DNA of 64,000 bases, taken from assembly GCA_963995505.1 (NCBI GenBank), contig OZ023192.1:4013001-4077000 (forward strand). The letters are read 5' to 3'. Under the pieces are notes generated by a model. The model saw nothing but the letters and a program-made list of their open reading frames with translations, was not told where the DNA came from and did no database searches. This document shows positions 22,864 to 34,861 of the stretch, one piece after another. Source of the DNA: Hypericum androsaemum (Eukaryota > Streptophyta > Magnoliopsida > Malpighiales > Hypericaceae). The position numbers and the translations under genes were made by a program. Position 1 is the stretch's first letter. Each line of letters opens with the position of its first letter.

Positions 22864-24219
22864 ATGGCAGACCTTGTAGCTCCACCAGTACTGGCCGATC
22901 ATGCAGCCAACCCTTATTATCTCCACCCTGGAGAGAATTCGGCAAGTGTTCTTGTCACTCCACTCCTCAATGGAGATAATTACCATTCTTGGTATCGATC
23001 AATGCGGATGACTTTGGAGACCAAGAATAAGCTTGGTTTCGTAGATCGAAGCATCCCTGTTCCAGGTCTTGGAGACCCACTGTATGCGTCTTGGAGGCGT
23101 TGCAACACCATGGTGATCCGGTGGATGATGAACTCCATCGAAGCCAATCTCATCGACAGCCTGCAATGGTGCGAGTTAGCAGCTGATATCTGGGAAGAAC
23201 TCCAGGAACGTTTTGGAGGCAGTGATCTGATCCGCATAGCTGAACTCAAGCGTGCGATTCACTCCCTCAATCAAGGTATCCTCTCTATTCAAGACTATTA
23301 CACTAAGTACAAAGGCTTGTGGGAGCAATTGATCCAGTTTAGATATATAAACAACTGTCCTTGTGGTGATGATGGGGCTGCGTGTGTTGTAGTAAATGAA
23401 GTTCGTAACTATCAGTCTCAGGATATGATTATAGGATTTTTGATTGGTCTCAATAAGAACTTTGCGTCTATTAGATCTCAGATCCTAATGATAGATCCTT
23501 TACCACCCACGAGTCATGTTTTATATCTTATGAGACAACATGAACGCCAAGTGATGGGTTTAGTTCCTCTCCTTATTGTCACGCATTCTAGAGACACTCC
23601 TGTTTTGGCTGCACAATCTTCAACCAATAGGAGGTATGGGTCTCAGAATAACAATCAGTACAAGAAGCATGAGTGTTCTCATTGTCGTATGACAGGTCAC
23701 ACTATGGATAAGTGTTACAAACTCCATGGTTATCCACCTGTATTTGTGTTTAAGCCACGAGGAAATGTGGTTAATGCTACAGCTGGGGGAGAGCAAGTTG
23801 CTCCTGCAGGTGATGTACGTACAGCCGGCCAAGTCCCTCATGCTACTATGTCACAACTCAACCAAATTCAGGAGCAATTAAATGGTTTGCTTGCATCCTT
23901 CCAGCAGAACTTCTCACAAACAGGTGGTGTGCAGCACTCTGGCAACCATCTGCAGCAGCGTCCACCACCTGCATCACCTCCTTTGACATCCACAGTGGCA
24001 CAACTGTTGGATTCGAATGCTGTTTATGCAGGTATGATACTAAACCTTCGACTGCGACAGACCTGCAGTTCTGCTTCCTGGATTTTCGACTCAGGTGCCT
24101 CCACACACGTGGCCTACAGTATTTCTCATTTTGCTTCTTATCAGGAAATTAAGCCTACATATGTGACTCTGCCTGATGGCTCTCGAATCCAGGCAACACA
24201 AATGGGGACAGTACATTGA
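22864..24219 (+). pseudogene. copia Gag and start of protease
   Basis: This 451-residue frame starts 58 bp after the primer site. It opens with a retrotransposon Gag N-terminus (LLNGDNYHSWYRSM near residue 40) and continues with a UBN2-type Gag. A CX2CX4HX4C knuckle followed by YKLHGYP lies near residue 271. The protease motif WIFDSGASTH lies near residue 406. The frame ends soon after, and the rest of protease is not recoverable before integrase begins near 24306, so a deletion or frameshift is likely. Confidence 0.85.
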
Positions 24220-24305
24220 CAAGTGATGCTGCTTGTTCACTAACTTTTTGTGATGCTACTTGTGCCATATAGGACCTTGTCAAGCAGAGGACGATTGGTT
24301 TTGCT

Positions 24306-25278
24306 ATGAAGTGTAACGGGCTCTACTACATCAACCTCACCTATCAACCATCACCTACCATAAACCATGCCTTGCTGACCAGAGAGCCACCTTATATCCA
24401 TCACAATCTAGACCTTTGGCACTGCCGTCTGGGACATGTTCCTAGCTCTCAGCTTCTTCTTTTTAAGCAGATTTGTCTTGCTGTATCAGACAAGTGTTCA
24501 GCACATTGTGCAAGTTATCACTATGCTAAACACAAGTGTTCTCCTTTTGCTCTGAGTTCTACTCGAGCTGCTACCATTTTTGAGCTGATTCATATTGATG
24601 TTTGGGGTCCCTACAATACCCCCTCTTGTGACGGTTACACATACTTTCTTACCATCGTTGATGACCACTCTCGAGCCATGTGGATTTATCTTCTTCAAAA
24701 TAAGTCCTCGGTACATATTCACCTAGACCATTTTCTGCAGAATGGTGGAAACTCAATTCCACACCAAAGTGAAATGTGTTCGCAGTGACAAGGGACGAGA
24801 GTTCCTTTTGACAACCTTCTTTCACGCTCGTGGGATTATCCATGAGCTCTCTTGTGCCTATACGCCCCAAAAAAAATGGACGAGTGGAGCGTGAACACCA
24901 ACACATTCTTAATATAGCCCGTGCCATTAGATTTCAAGCCTATCTCCCTCTATCCTTCTGGAGTGCCTGCATTCTACACGCCGTATACCTTATCAACATT
25001 ACTCCCTCTACCATCTTAAACAACAGATCCCCACATGAAATCCTCTTTGGTAAGCCTCCAACTTTGGATCATTTAAAGATTTTTGGCTGTCTATGTTATG
25101 CGGCCACAGTTCCTCGATAAACAAAGTTTGATGCTCGCAGCAGAGTTTGTGTTTTTGTTGGATACACTGCTGGCCTCAAGAGGTACAAGTTATATGATCT
25201 CGAAACCAACCAAACTTTTCACTCACGTGATGTAAAGTTCTATGAGCATTATTTTCCTTTCCAAATGGTGTGTATCTA
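24306..25278 (+). pseudogene. copia integrase, frameshifted
   Basis: Frame 24306-24788 carries the zinc-binding start (LWHCRLGHVPSSQ) and the first catalytic region (LIHIDVWGPY, FLTIVDDHSRAMWIY). A frameshift near 24770-24830 is followed by 24830-25120, with RPKKNGRVEREHQHILNIAR in a different frame. A TAA (in RTKFDARSR context) is then followed by VFVGYTAGLKRYKLYDL and FYEHYFPFQM. The reading is then cut by the Athila insertion at the CCAAA site. At least two disabling changes are visible. Confidence 0.85.
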
Positions 25279-25555
25279 AGACACGCATTAAACGCATAGG
25301 ATTTTGAGTTATTTTCATATGTTTGTCTTTAGTTTAGTATCGTTTTAGTAAATGTTTGTTGGATACACTACTGGCCTCAAGAGGTACAAGTTATATGATC
25401 TCAAAACCAACCAAACTTTTCACTCACGTGATGTAAAGTTCTATGAGCATTATTTTCCTTTCCAAATGGTGTGTGTCTAAGACACGCATTAAACGCATAG
25501 GATTTTGAGTTATTTTCATATGTTTTTCTTTAGTTTAGTATCGTTTTAGTAAATA
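25154..25555 (+). repeat. 201-bp tandem duplication across the copia/Athila junction
   Basis: Bases 25154-25354 and 25355-25555 are near-identical copies (about four visible differences). Each contains about 112 bp of copia integrase tail, the CCAAA target site and about 89 bp of the Athila LTR start. The unit could only form after the Athila insertion. Confidence 0.9.
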
Positions 25556-26769
25556 TTTGAGATTTGGATGACTAATAGGTTCTTTGTGCTAAATTATAGG
25601 AAAAAGAGGCAAATTTGGAAAGAATTATACTTGGAGAAGAAGTCTGGCAGGAACAGCTGACTTAGAAGGGTATTTCGGTTAAATTTAGAGCTGAATCAGA
25701 GGATGCATATTTGACAGACAATTGAAGATATTTCTTTCCTCTTTCCGTGCATATAAAGAACACCTAAATCGGATATCGGAAGAGGAAGTTATGACCAAAA
25801 TACTGAAGGCTGGTCTGACAGAATATTGTCAGCGAATATTCGGGACAATATTAGAAATTTGGTTTCTGCATCGTAGAAGACTCTCAAAATGACTTCTCTA
25901 GGTTTTTACACTTAGGAGAGCTTATATATAACCCTCTAGACTTATTTTAGACGAATTATTTATTCCAGAGAACAAACCCTATTTTTATTTTGTCTTTGCC
26001 AAGACCATGAGGAACTAAACCTCTAGGTTGATTCGAGGGAGGAGACCCAAGTTTTGGTTGTGAGGATCTTGGTTATTCAATTTAATTCAGTAGCATTTAC
26101 TTATTCTTTGTGCTTATTATTGTTCTTGAATAGTTTTGCGGTTGTGAATTTATTCTAGAACTGATTTGCCATTGATTCTTGATTACCGATTGCAGTTAGG
26201 AATTGAACTAGGAGCAAGGTTAATTCAGCAAGGAACGGTCGTTACCAAACTAATTCACTAGGAATAAGTAGGCTAGTTTGTAGATACCAAGGTTTTGAGT
26301 ATAATCGCTAGGAGTAGGAACATCTATTCTTAATGCTATTATCTTATAGAATAGAAATCGGTCGATATTCTGTCTATTAGGTGATAAAAAACTAGTTAGG
26401 CGGTCGTTTGGCTAGTTGATTGTTGGATGTTTGTGGTCTCTTTGCGATTGCAGGAGATTTACACCTACTTGCTACATGTGTTAGATTATCTTTTGTGATC
26501 TAGTGATCAACCAACCTGTCGTGGTACTCCGATCTCGAATCTGCCGCTTTTCTCTCATTGATTTTTACTTATACTTCTCTCTCCTGTGTTTTGTTAATTT
26601 TGTTTGATTTACAAATCTCACAAAATTCCCCCTTTTACTTTCGTTTAAATAGTTAGATTAATTGAGTATTCGTCCCTCCTTGGATCTGACTCGGTACTTC
26701 CCTTGCTTGCTACAAATTAGTGAGCTGCAAAATATCGGTTTATTTTGAAGGGCCTCGACATGCTCGTCA
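25467..26769 (+). repeat. 5' LTR of the Athila-like element
   Basis: It begins TGGTGTGTGTCTAAGACACG and ends GCTCGTCA, five bases before the primer site. The 3' partner has the same length. Confidence 0.93.
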
Positions 26770-26774
26770 AAATT

Positions 26775-26792
26775 TGGCGCCGTTTCCGGGGA
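26775..26792 (+). other. primer binding site, Asp-tRNA type
   Basis: TGGCGCCGTTTCCGGGGA differs by one base from the consensus TGGCGCCGTTGCCGGGGA. Confidence 0.85.
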
Positions 26793-26824
26793 GGTTTCGA
26801 TTTATTTGATTGATCTGACTCTGT

Positions 26825-28239
26825 ATGTTAACTCGTTCTTCAGGCTTAGGTACTTTACCTCTTGACCGGGAGATTGAGAAGACTACAAAGTCAAACCGGA
26901 AGGCCAAAAGACAAGCTATTGCTTCTGGTGATTCTACCAGTGAGGGAGACTCTACTTCTTCATCTGACACTGAAAGCACTCCTGATGATATTTCTAACAT
27001 GGCAGACCAACAGCGTACCATGAACGCCATGGCAGACAATGATGTCAACCAACAACCATTGTGCATTATTCTTCCTAATAATATTCCTCCATTTGAGCTC
27101 AAGTCAAGTTTGATTAATCGGCTACCCACCTTCTATGGACGAGCTGGAGAGAATGCCAACAGACATCTACAAGGAATTCACATCGCTTCCTTTACTATGA
27201 AACAAGCATGAGTCTCTACAGAATTAGTCAAGCTGATGGCTTTTCCATTCTCTGTTGAAGACAAAGCTAGGGATTGGCTATACAGTCTTGAGCCAGGATC
27301 GATAATGACTTGGGCAGAATTGCAAAAGAAATTCTTGGATAGATACTTTCCTGCTTCTACAGTGATATCTAAAAGGAAGGAGATTAGTGGCATCACCCAA
27401 CACTCTGGCGAGACATTGTATTTTAACAATTGTGTTCTAGTTGTCCACAACATCAAATTGTAGAGAATCAGCTCATACAATATTTTTATGAAGGACTCCT
27501 CCCTTCAGAAAGGAGCATGCTTGACGCTGCCAGTAGAGGTGACCTCATGGATAATACACCTGCTCAAGCAAAATAGCTGATTGAAAGGATGGCTAAAAAT
27601 ACACGAGGACGTCGAAGTTCAGGAGAGCAGAAAGTCAATGAAGTGGGTACTTCTAACTTAGAAGAGAGATTTAATGAACTAGATATATTTGTGAAGTTAG
27701 CCTTCAAAAATGGCTCAGCCAAGCCAATAGTATGTGGTGTTTGCTCTATTCCAGGGCACCATTCGAAAGCATGTCCTGATGTCGAAGAAGGAACATATGT
27801 TGTGGGTAATAGTGATTACCAGCAAAAGAGGAAGTATGATCCATACTCCAATTACTACAACCCAGGCACAAGAGACCATCCCAATTTCAGATATGGGCCA
27901 CCTCAAGGACAACCAAATCAAAGGGCACCACCTGCTTACAAAAACTCTAGGCCTGAGCCACCTCAAGAACAAGCTGCTAGTTCTTCCCAATCATTGGAAG
28001 ACCTTATTAAATCTTTGGCCATCAGCACCAACCAGAGTATTCAAAATCTTGCTAACCAAACTAATGCGAGTATCAAGAATGTTGAAAGGCAAGTGTCTCA
28101 GATTGCAGCTGATGTGAGAGAAATGAAGAATTCTCAAGGGATACTACCATCTCAGACAGTGGTAAACCCAAGAGAGAATGCAAGTGCTATCACTTTGCGA
28201 AGTGGGAAAACTTTGGAAACAACACCTGTCCTAGAATAG
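26825..28239 (+). pseudogene. Athila-like Gag, disrupted
   Basis: Frame 26825-27211 holds the Gag N-terminus. A TGA at 27209-27211 is followed in the same region by LMAFPFSVEDKARDWLY and FLDRYFPAST, a typical gypsy Gag core. A frameshift lies near 27420-27590. Frame 27589-28239 then has a zinc-knuckle-like CGVCSIPGHHSKACP, a proline/glutamine-rich stretch and a coiled-coil-like SIQNLANQTNASIKNVERQV. It ends LRSGKTLE, just before the protease region. Confidence 0.85.
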
Positions 28240-28280
28240 AATACTCAAGAGAGAATAAGATAAGTGAAATTGAGAAGGAG

Positions 28281-29018
28281 GTGGAGAAAGAGAAGGAACC
28301 CATTAAATTGAAGCCCATGATAGAGATTCTTCCACCATTTCCTGGAAGATTTGCTAAGGCAAAGAAGGACGCTGCCGAGCAAGAAATTCTGGAAACCTTT
28401 TGCAAGGTAGAAGTGAATATTCCATTGCTCGATGCCATTAAGCAAACACCGAGGTATGCAAAATTTCTTAAAGATCTTTGTACCGACAAGAAGAAGTTAG
28501 GCATGGATGACAAAGTTAGAGTGGGCGAAAATGCTTCAGCGATTATCAAAAGGAAGCTTCCCCAAAAGTGCAAGGATCCAGGTATGTTCACTGTTCCATG
28601 CACTATTGGAAATACGAGAATTGAAAGAGCAATGCTTGATTTGGGAGCGTCTATTAATATCATGCCACTGTCTATTTATAAAGTTTTGAATCTAGGTCCT
28701 TTAAAAGATACTAGAATCATAATTCAGTTGGCAGATAGGTCTAATTCTTATCCTGAAGGAGTTCTAGAAGATGTGCTTGTTAAAGTAAATGAATTCATCT
28801 TTCCTGTTGATTTTTATGTGATTGATATGGATGATGATTCTCGCTCTAATTTTTCTCACATCTTGCTTGGACGACCATTTATGAAAACTGCTAGAACCAA
28901 AATAGATGTGAATAATGGAACTCTTTCACTCGAATTTGATGGAGAAGTAGTGACCTTTAATATATTTGATGCCATGAATTCCCCCAAGATTCTGCAACTG
29001 CTTTTTCTATTGATGTAA
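28281..29018 (+). pseudogene. Athila-like protease region
   Basis: This 245-residue frame holds the linker and an aspartic-protease-like domain. MLDLGASINIMPLSIY stands where active members usually have D[LS/T]GA, and VIDMDDDSRSNFSHILLGRPFM follows. It is separated from Gag by stops at 28237-28264 and from RT by a frameshift near 29000-29057. Confidence 0.8.
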
Positions 29019-29056
29019 TTGACCCGCTTGTCCAAGTTACTTTTGAAAGAGTATGT

Positions 29057-31948
29057 GTGAAGGACTCTCTAGAATGGGTGATTCAAAATTCTGCCATTGA
29101 TCAAGATGCAATCATGGAACTCGTGGAGGAAGATCAAGACACTATCATGGCTCTTTACTCACTCACAGAGGCCCCACGAAGGTACGAGAATTCTATAATT
29201 TTACCAGTTACTAACGAACATATTCTCCCTTCTGTTGAACAGGCTCCCAAGTTAGAGTTGAAAAAGTTACCCGAGAATCTCAAGTACGTGTATCTCGACG
29301 ATAAGGATAGCCTACCAGTGATTATCTCCAAGGATCTTGCCATGTTTCAAGAGCAACAATTGATTGAAGTGCTGAGAGAACATAGTATGCACCAAATTCT
29401 CTTAAAAGAAAATTCCAAACCGAAGAGAGATCCACAACGAAAGTTAAACCCAGCCATGAAGGAAGTCATTATGAAAAAAATCATCAAGCTTCTTGACTTG
29501 GGTATCATCTACCCCATCTCTGATAGCCAATGGGTTAGCCCAATTCATGTGGTTCCGAAGAATACTGGACTTACTTTGGTCGCGAATGAGAAGAATGAAC
29601 TGATACCTATGCGAGTCAAGAATGGGTGGCGTGTTTGCATTGACTATCGCAAACTCAATGCTGCAACAAGGAAAGACCACTTTCCCTTACCTTTTATTGA
29701 TGAGATGTTGGAGCGACTTGCAGGTAAGCCCTATTTCTATTTTCTTGGTGGTTATTCGGGATACTATCAAATAGTAGTTGATCCAAAAGACCAAGAGAAA
29801 ACTACATTCACTTGCCCATTTGGTACATTTGCTTATCGTCGTATGCCCTTTGGTTTATGTGACGCTCCTGGTACTTTTCAACGTTGCATGATGAGTATAT
29901 TTTCTGACATGATAGAGAATTGCATTGAGGTTTTCATGGATGATTTTACCGTGTACGGCGATTCTTTTAACCACTGCTTGCAAAATCTTTCAAAAGTTTT
30001 ACAACGTTGCATTGAGAAAAGGCTGGTCTTGAACTACGAAAAATGTCACTTCATGGTCACTCAAGGCATTGTCCTCGGACATGTGATTTCTGACAAAGGG
30101 ATTGAAGTTGATAAAGAAAAAATTGATTTGGTTTCTAATCTCCCTTATCCAACTAATGTTCGAGAAGTTCGTAGTTTTCTTGGTCATGCAGGGTTCTATC
30201 GTCGTTTCATCAAGGATTTCTCCAAGATCGCTCTACCTTTGAGTAATCTACTCAAAAATGACGTGGAATTCTTTTTCAGTAAGGAGTGCAGTGACGCTTT
30301 TGATAAACTGAAGTCGTTGCTAACCACAGCCCCAATTCAGCAACCACCTAATTGGAATCTTCCGTTTGAGATCATGACCGATGCGAGTGACTATGCTGTA
30401 GGAGCTGTACTTGGGCAACGAGTTGAGAAGAGCAGTCATGTCATCTACTATGCCTTGAAGACTTTGGATGGAGCCCAACGAAATTACTCCACCACGGAGA
30501 AAGAATTACTTGCCATTGTTTTTGCCTTGGATAAATTTCGTTCTTACCTTTTGGGAACGGAAGTCATTGTTTATTCTGATCGTGCTGCACTCAAATATTT
30601 ATTGGCAAAGAAAGAGTCTAAACCACGCTTAATTCGATGGATTCTTTTATTGCAGGAATTTCACTTGGAGATTCGAGACAAGAAGGGATCCAAAAATTTA
30701 GTAGCGGACAACCTGAGCCGCCTGGAACGTGCTGAGGAACCACCACCCATCTCAGATGATTTTCCCGACGAACAACTATTCGATGTCCAAACCGAAGAAC
30801 CATGGTATGCAGACCTTGTGAACTTTATTGTAACTAGTAAGACTCCTCTTGGTTTAACAAAAGCAAAAAGGTATAAACTTCGTAGTGATGCGAAATACTT
30901 TATTTGGGATGAACCTTTTCTGTGGAAAATTGGTAGTGATCAAGTCATCCGTCGTTGCATAACCTTACATGAATGTGAGTCTATCTTGACTTATTGTCAT
31001 ACATATGCATGTGGAGGTCACTTTGGTCCTAGGAGAACTGCTAGAAAAGTGCTAGATAATGGATTCTATTGGCCTACGTTATTCCAAGATGCCTATGAAT
31101 TTTGCAAGAGTTGTGACCACTGTCAGCGAGTAGGGAATATATCTCGTAGAAATGAGATGCCTCAAGTTCCTATACTTTTCTGCGAGATATTTGATGTGTG
31201 GGGAATAGATTTTATGGGACCTTTTCCCAGCTCTTTAGGCAACATCTATATCCTACTTGCAGTTGACTTTGTCTCAAAGTGGGTGGAAGCAAAGGCCACC
31301 CGAACTAATGATTCTAAAGTTGTTGCAGGATTTTTAAAATCTAACATCTTTAGTAGGTTTGGTATTCCACGTGCGGTCATCAGCGACCAAGGTACTCATT
31401 TCTGCAATCGCACCATAGCAGCATTAATGAAGAAATACGGCGTGCATCATCGTGTTGCTACCACGTATCACCCCCAAACCAATGGACAAGCAGAGGTATC
31501 TAATCAGGAGGTGAAACAAATATTCAAGAAAATGGTGAACCCCTTGCGGAAGGATTGGAGCTTACGTTTAGACGATGCTCTTTGGGCATACCGCACAGCA
31601 TTTAAGACTCCGATAGGTATGTCTCCTTATCGCCTAGTATTTGCAAAATTATGCCACTTACTTGTAGAGATCGAGCACAAAGCGTACTGGGCGATCAAGC
31701 GATGCAACATGGATTTCCATATGGCTGGCAAAGAGCGGAAATTGCAATTGCAAGAATTAGAGGAGATCCGTCTAGAAGCATATGAGAATGTGACGATGTA
31801 CAAGGAGCGTACCAAAATCCTACATGATAAATTGCTCCTTCGCAAAAATTTTACTGTGGGTCAAAAGGTACTGTTATTCAATTCTCGATTAAAACTTATG
31901 CCTGGTAAGCTTCGATCTCGTTGGACTGGTCCGTTCATTGTGCTTTAA
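29057..31948 (+). CDS. Athila-like reverse transcriptase, RNase H and integrase
   Basis: The 963-residue frame starts in the protease-RT linker. RT carries [20 protein letters not shown] near residue 190 and the catalytic FMDDFTVYG near 293. RNase H has [18 protein letters not shown] and [21 protein letters not shown]. Integrase has an H2C2 finger (about residues 646-690), [16 protein letters not shown] and HPQTNGQAE. The TAA at 31946-31948 falls in the integrase C-terminal part. The same frame then continues with VNGHRLKPFIENF, so the stop is probably a C-to-T change in a CAA codon. This is the best-preserved part of the element. Confidence 0.93.
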   Translation: MKDSLEWVIQNSAIDQDAIMELVEEDQDTIMALYSLTEAPRRYENSIILPVTNEHILPSVEQAPKLELKKLPENLKYVYLDDKDSLPVIISKDLAMFQEQQLIEVLREHSMHQILLKENSKPKRDPQRKLNPAMKEVIMKKIIKLLDLGIIYPISDSQWVSPIHVVPKNTGLTLVANEKNELIPMRVKNGWRVCIDYRKLNAATRKDHFPLPFIDEMLERLAGKPYFYFLGGYSGYYQIVVDPKDQEKTTFTCPFGTFAYRRMPFGLCDAPGTFQRCMMSIFSDMIENCIEVFMDDFTVYGDSFNHCLQNLSKVLQRCIEKRLVLNYEKCHFMVTQGIVLGHVISDKGIEVDKEKIDLVSNLPYPTNVREVRSFLGHAGFYRRFIKDFSKIALPLSNLLKNDVEFFFSKECSDAFDKLKSLLTTAPIQQPPNWNLPFEIMTDASDYAVGAVLGQRVEKSSHVIYYALKTLDGAQRNYSTTEKELLAIVFALDKFRSYLLGTEVIVYSDRAALKYLLAKKESKPRLIRWILLLQEFHLEIRDKKGSKNLVADNLSRLERAEEPPPISDDFPDEQLFDVQTEEPWYADLVNFIVTSKTPLGLTKAKRYKLRSDAKYFIWDEPFLWKIGSDQVIRRCITLHECESILTYCHTYACGGHFGPRRTARKVLDNGFYWPTLFQDAYEFCKSCDHCQRVGNISRRNEMPQVPILFCEIFDVWGIDFMGPFPSSLGNIYILLAVDFVSKWVEAKATRTNDSKVVAGFLKSNIFSRFGIPRAVISDQGTHFCNRTIAALMKKYGVHHRVATTYHPQTNGQAEVSNQEVKQIFKKMVNPLRKDWSLRLDDALWAYRTAFKTPIGMSPYRLVFAKLCHLLVEIEHKAYWAIKRCNMDFHMAGKERKLQLQELEEIRLEAYENVTMYKERTKILHDKLLLRKNFTVGQKVLLFNSRLKLMPGKLRSRWTGPFIVL

Positions 31949-32793
31949 GTATTTCGTATTGGAGTTGTTGAAATTCAAGATTTGCACAGTGACAAAATTC
32001 TTACAGTTAACGGGCATCGTTTAAAACCTTTTATTGAGAATTTTCTAGCAACTCCAGATGAGACAGCACATCTCGCCCTACCAATTTATGCCACGGAGTA
32101 ATGCCGAAGTACTGTCAAGCTATTGACGTTAAACAAGCGCTTATTGGGAGGCAACCCAATTTAATTTTTCCCTTCCTAGATCTTAGTAGTTTATTTTTAG
32201 AATTTTTCTTTTTCTTTTAGTTTCTAATCAATGTCTTCTAGTTTTGCAGGAAAAAAAGAAAAAGAAAAGGGTTAAGTCGAGACGAGGAATCCACGTCACG
32301 AAGTGAACAGAAATATTCGAGAACTTTAGTTTTTCTCGACCCGACAAAACCATCTCGCGCCGACAAATCAAAAAAAAAATACTCACAGCAAGGAAATTAA
32401 AATTTATGGACAACAACCTCGCAGCGACAACAAGATGACGCCACGATGTGAACAGGGAATTCAGCCTCTTCTCGGAGTGACAAAGCTTGCCCGCAACGAA
32501 GTCGACAGAGTGTGTTGGTCCCTGACATGAGCCGAGCCACTTAAGCCAAGCCGTAGACACAAGCTTAGCTGCGAGAGATTTTTTCGGAGCCAAGGTGTCA
32601 AATTTTTTTCTTCTCTGTGTCCAAGATCTTCATTCTTAATTGGACTCCTGCATATTTGTAACCAAATTTGGACTCTTCCTTTACATTACTCTCTTCGTCA
32701 ATTATTATATATTTAATACCCTGGATGCTCAATTTAATTCATCGATTCTTTTTACAGGAATAAAACTCCATCTCAATCCCACAATAATTTACC
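31949..32793. other. spacer between pol and the 3' ORF of the Athila-like element
   Basis: The first 150 bp are the degraded end of integrase. The rest has no open frame with a known domain; it may hold the leader or splice site used for the downstream ORF. Confidence 0.5.
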
Positions 32794-33969
32794 ATGCCTC
32801 CAAAGAAGATCAATGTTACTCGGACGACTCTAGGTAAACGGAAGAGAGGAGATGATCCAGCACCAACAATTGATCTTCGCGACACGTACAAGGCTCCGTT
32901 CCTTATCCGAGATGACAGCGAGGGTAAATATTTTCAATCTCTCTCCTCTAGAAAAATTGTGCAAAATAAGTGGTTTGACTTTCACATGATTGAGAGTATT
33001 GGATTGAAGACTAGAATTGAAGAATTGAGTGAATTTCTTGGATGGAGAAAATTTATTGAAAATCCTTTGGCCACTTATGAAACTCTCACATTGGAATTTT
33101 TCTCTACTCTAAAAATTGATAACGATTTGAAATATATCCGATGTCGTTTGCATGGCCAAGAATATAAGATCGACTACATCATCATGAATAAAGCTTTTGG
33201 ATTTTCTATAGATGGTTGTACTGATATTTCTTCAACATTTTGTGACAAAAAGAGTCGGTGTAAGTTGACTGGCTTAGCAAACTTTTGCATGACAAACCCC
33301 TCTAATGGATTTATCACTGACCCTGCATATTTACTTTTACACAAGTTTATGTGTCATGGAATTTATGGAAAGCAGGAGAACAACAAAGTCTCTGGTCCAG
33401 AGTTGTTTTTTCTTGCATGTTTGCAGGAAAAGAAGCCGGTCAACACCACCTACCAAGTTTTTCAGGCACTGCACAACACATTGACTCGCTCAAATAGTGT
33501 CATTGGTCTAGGATATTTTGCCACTGGTCTTGCCAAGTTTTATAATGCGCTCCCTACGACGATCTCTCCACCATTGGCCCTCGGCCACATCACATACGGT
33601 ACCCTAATTCGCGCAGAGATTATTACCGTCAGTGGAAAACTAATTGATGCAAAGGAGAGGAACTGTTGGCAAGCGTTAACCTCTCCACAGAAGCGTGCCT
33701 CATCGAAGGAGAATCGAGTCCCAGTAACCCTATCTACGACCACAGTGGGAGCCATACGAGCTACACTGGCCATGCTAATGGCCAAGTTGGAAGAACATAA
33801 CTCTTTTGTGCAACCTGAGCTAGGCGAACTAAAGGCACGTCTCACCACCATAGAGCGCGAGCAAGCCCACGCCACAGTCATGCTCCGCCTCCTTCTCGCC
33901 AAGTCTGGATGCGAGCTACCGCCTTCTACAATATGTGACACACCACCCAAGGGAGCCCTTGAACCCTAA
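32794..33969 (+). CDS. extra 3' ORF of the Athila-like element (plant transposon protein, envelope position)
   Basis: An uninterrupted 391-residue frame follows pol, in the place where Athila elements carry an env-like gene. It opens with a basic MPPKKINVTRTTLGKRKRG segment that could be a nuclear localisation signal. The middle resembles the 'putative plant transposon protein' domain often found in Athila and Tat elements, with ELSEFLGWRKF, YIRCRLHGQEYKI and GPELFFLACLQ. The C-terminal 90 residues are heptad-like (LAMLMAKLEEHNSFVQPELGELKARL), suggesting a coiled coil. I see no signal peptide or clear transmembrane segment, so an envelope function is not supported. It is open although gag and pol are broken. 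Confidence 0.75.
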   Translation: MPPKKINVTRTTLGKRKRGDDPAPTIDLRDTYKAPFLIRDDSEGKYFQSLSSRKIVQNKWFDFHMIESIGLKTRIEELSEFLGWRKFIENPLATYETLTLEFFSTLKIDNDLKYIRCRLHGQEYKIDYIIMNKAFGFSIDGCTDISSTFCDKKSRCKLTGLANFCMTNPSNGFITDPAYLLLHKFMCHGIYGKQENNKVSGPELFFLACLQEKKPVNTTYQVFQALHNTLTRSNSVIGLGYFATGLAKFYNALPTTISPPLALGHITYGTLIRAEIITVSGKLIDAKERNCWQALTSPQKRASSKENRVPVTLSTTTVGAIRATLAMLMAKLEEHNSFVQPELGELKARLTTIEREQAHATVMLRLLLAKSGCELPPSTICDTPPKGALEP

Positions 33970-34861
33970 ACTCATTTGTTTTGTTTAATTTTATTTATTT
34001 ATTGTGTTTTGTTTACTCGCATCTTCTTATATTTTGTGTGTTTTATTCTATTTGTTATGTTTCGAGTCAACCTACACCATGAGGACATGTTATTTTCTAA
34101 GTATGGGTATGTACGGCTGTAGTAACCAACTCCCGCCTGTATTATAAAAATATTTTTGCTGACTTGCGTGAGGATTAACCGAGTGGCGTATAAGAAAACT
34201 TGCTGCCCTTCTAAGTTGTGAAAAAAAATGTTTGAAAGGAATGGGAAAGGAAGGAAGGAAAATTGAAATGCGGAATGTGGAATGTAGAGGTAGAATGTGA
34301 ATGAATGCTGGCGGAAGGGCAGTAGTTAGGTAAACAATTGGAGTTGATGTTGCCTCCGGCCTGACTAGGATGGAGCTTGAAGATCGTTATAGGTGTACAA
34401 TCGGAGCAATAAAAAGTTGTAACCCGGCCTATTGACATCTAAGAGTGAAGTCCCAAGTGTCATGCAAGTTGAGTGCTAACCATGCTCACCTAAAATGTTT
34501 TGGGATGAGGCCAAGCTAAACAGCACTATAAGTGCCTTAATATCCAGTCATGCCTGGTGCTTATTGATGTCGAGTCCCTAGTTGGTCTTCACCACTTTTT
34601 GAATGATTAAAATTATGGGAAACTACTTTAATTTGTGGGCTAGACTTGAATTTTAATATTGACTTGGCATGAGGATTCCTAAGGATAGTTTATTGTTGAT
34701 GGTTTACTAATTCAGTGTGGTTAAAATGCAAGTGCTCATGTTGACAATATCTATTTGCATGTCTATATGTTGTCTTAAGAGTTGAGTCCATAGTGTTTTG
34801 TGTCTAAGTCTTAGTTTATAGTCTTGCTTGGGGACAAGCAAAGTTTAAGTGTGGGGATGTT
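33970..34861. other. 3' non-coding part of the Athila-like element
   Basis: There are no domains. It ends with GTTTAAGTGTGGGGATGTT, the purine-rich primer for plus-strand synthesis, directly before the 3' LTR. Confidence 0.7.

Noticed and set aside
33540..33950. 136-codon minus-strand frame
   Set aside because: It is a shadow of the Athila 3' ORF.
32794..33969. Calling the Athila 3' ORF an envelope gene
   Set aside because: No signal peptide, transmembrane helix or cleavage site is visible; only its position is env-like.
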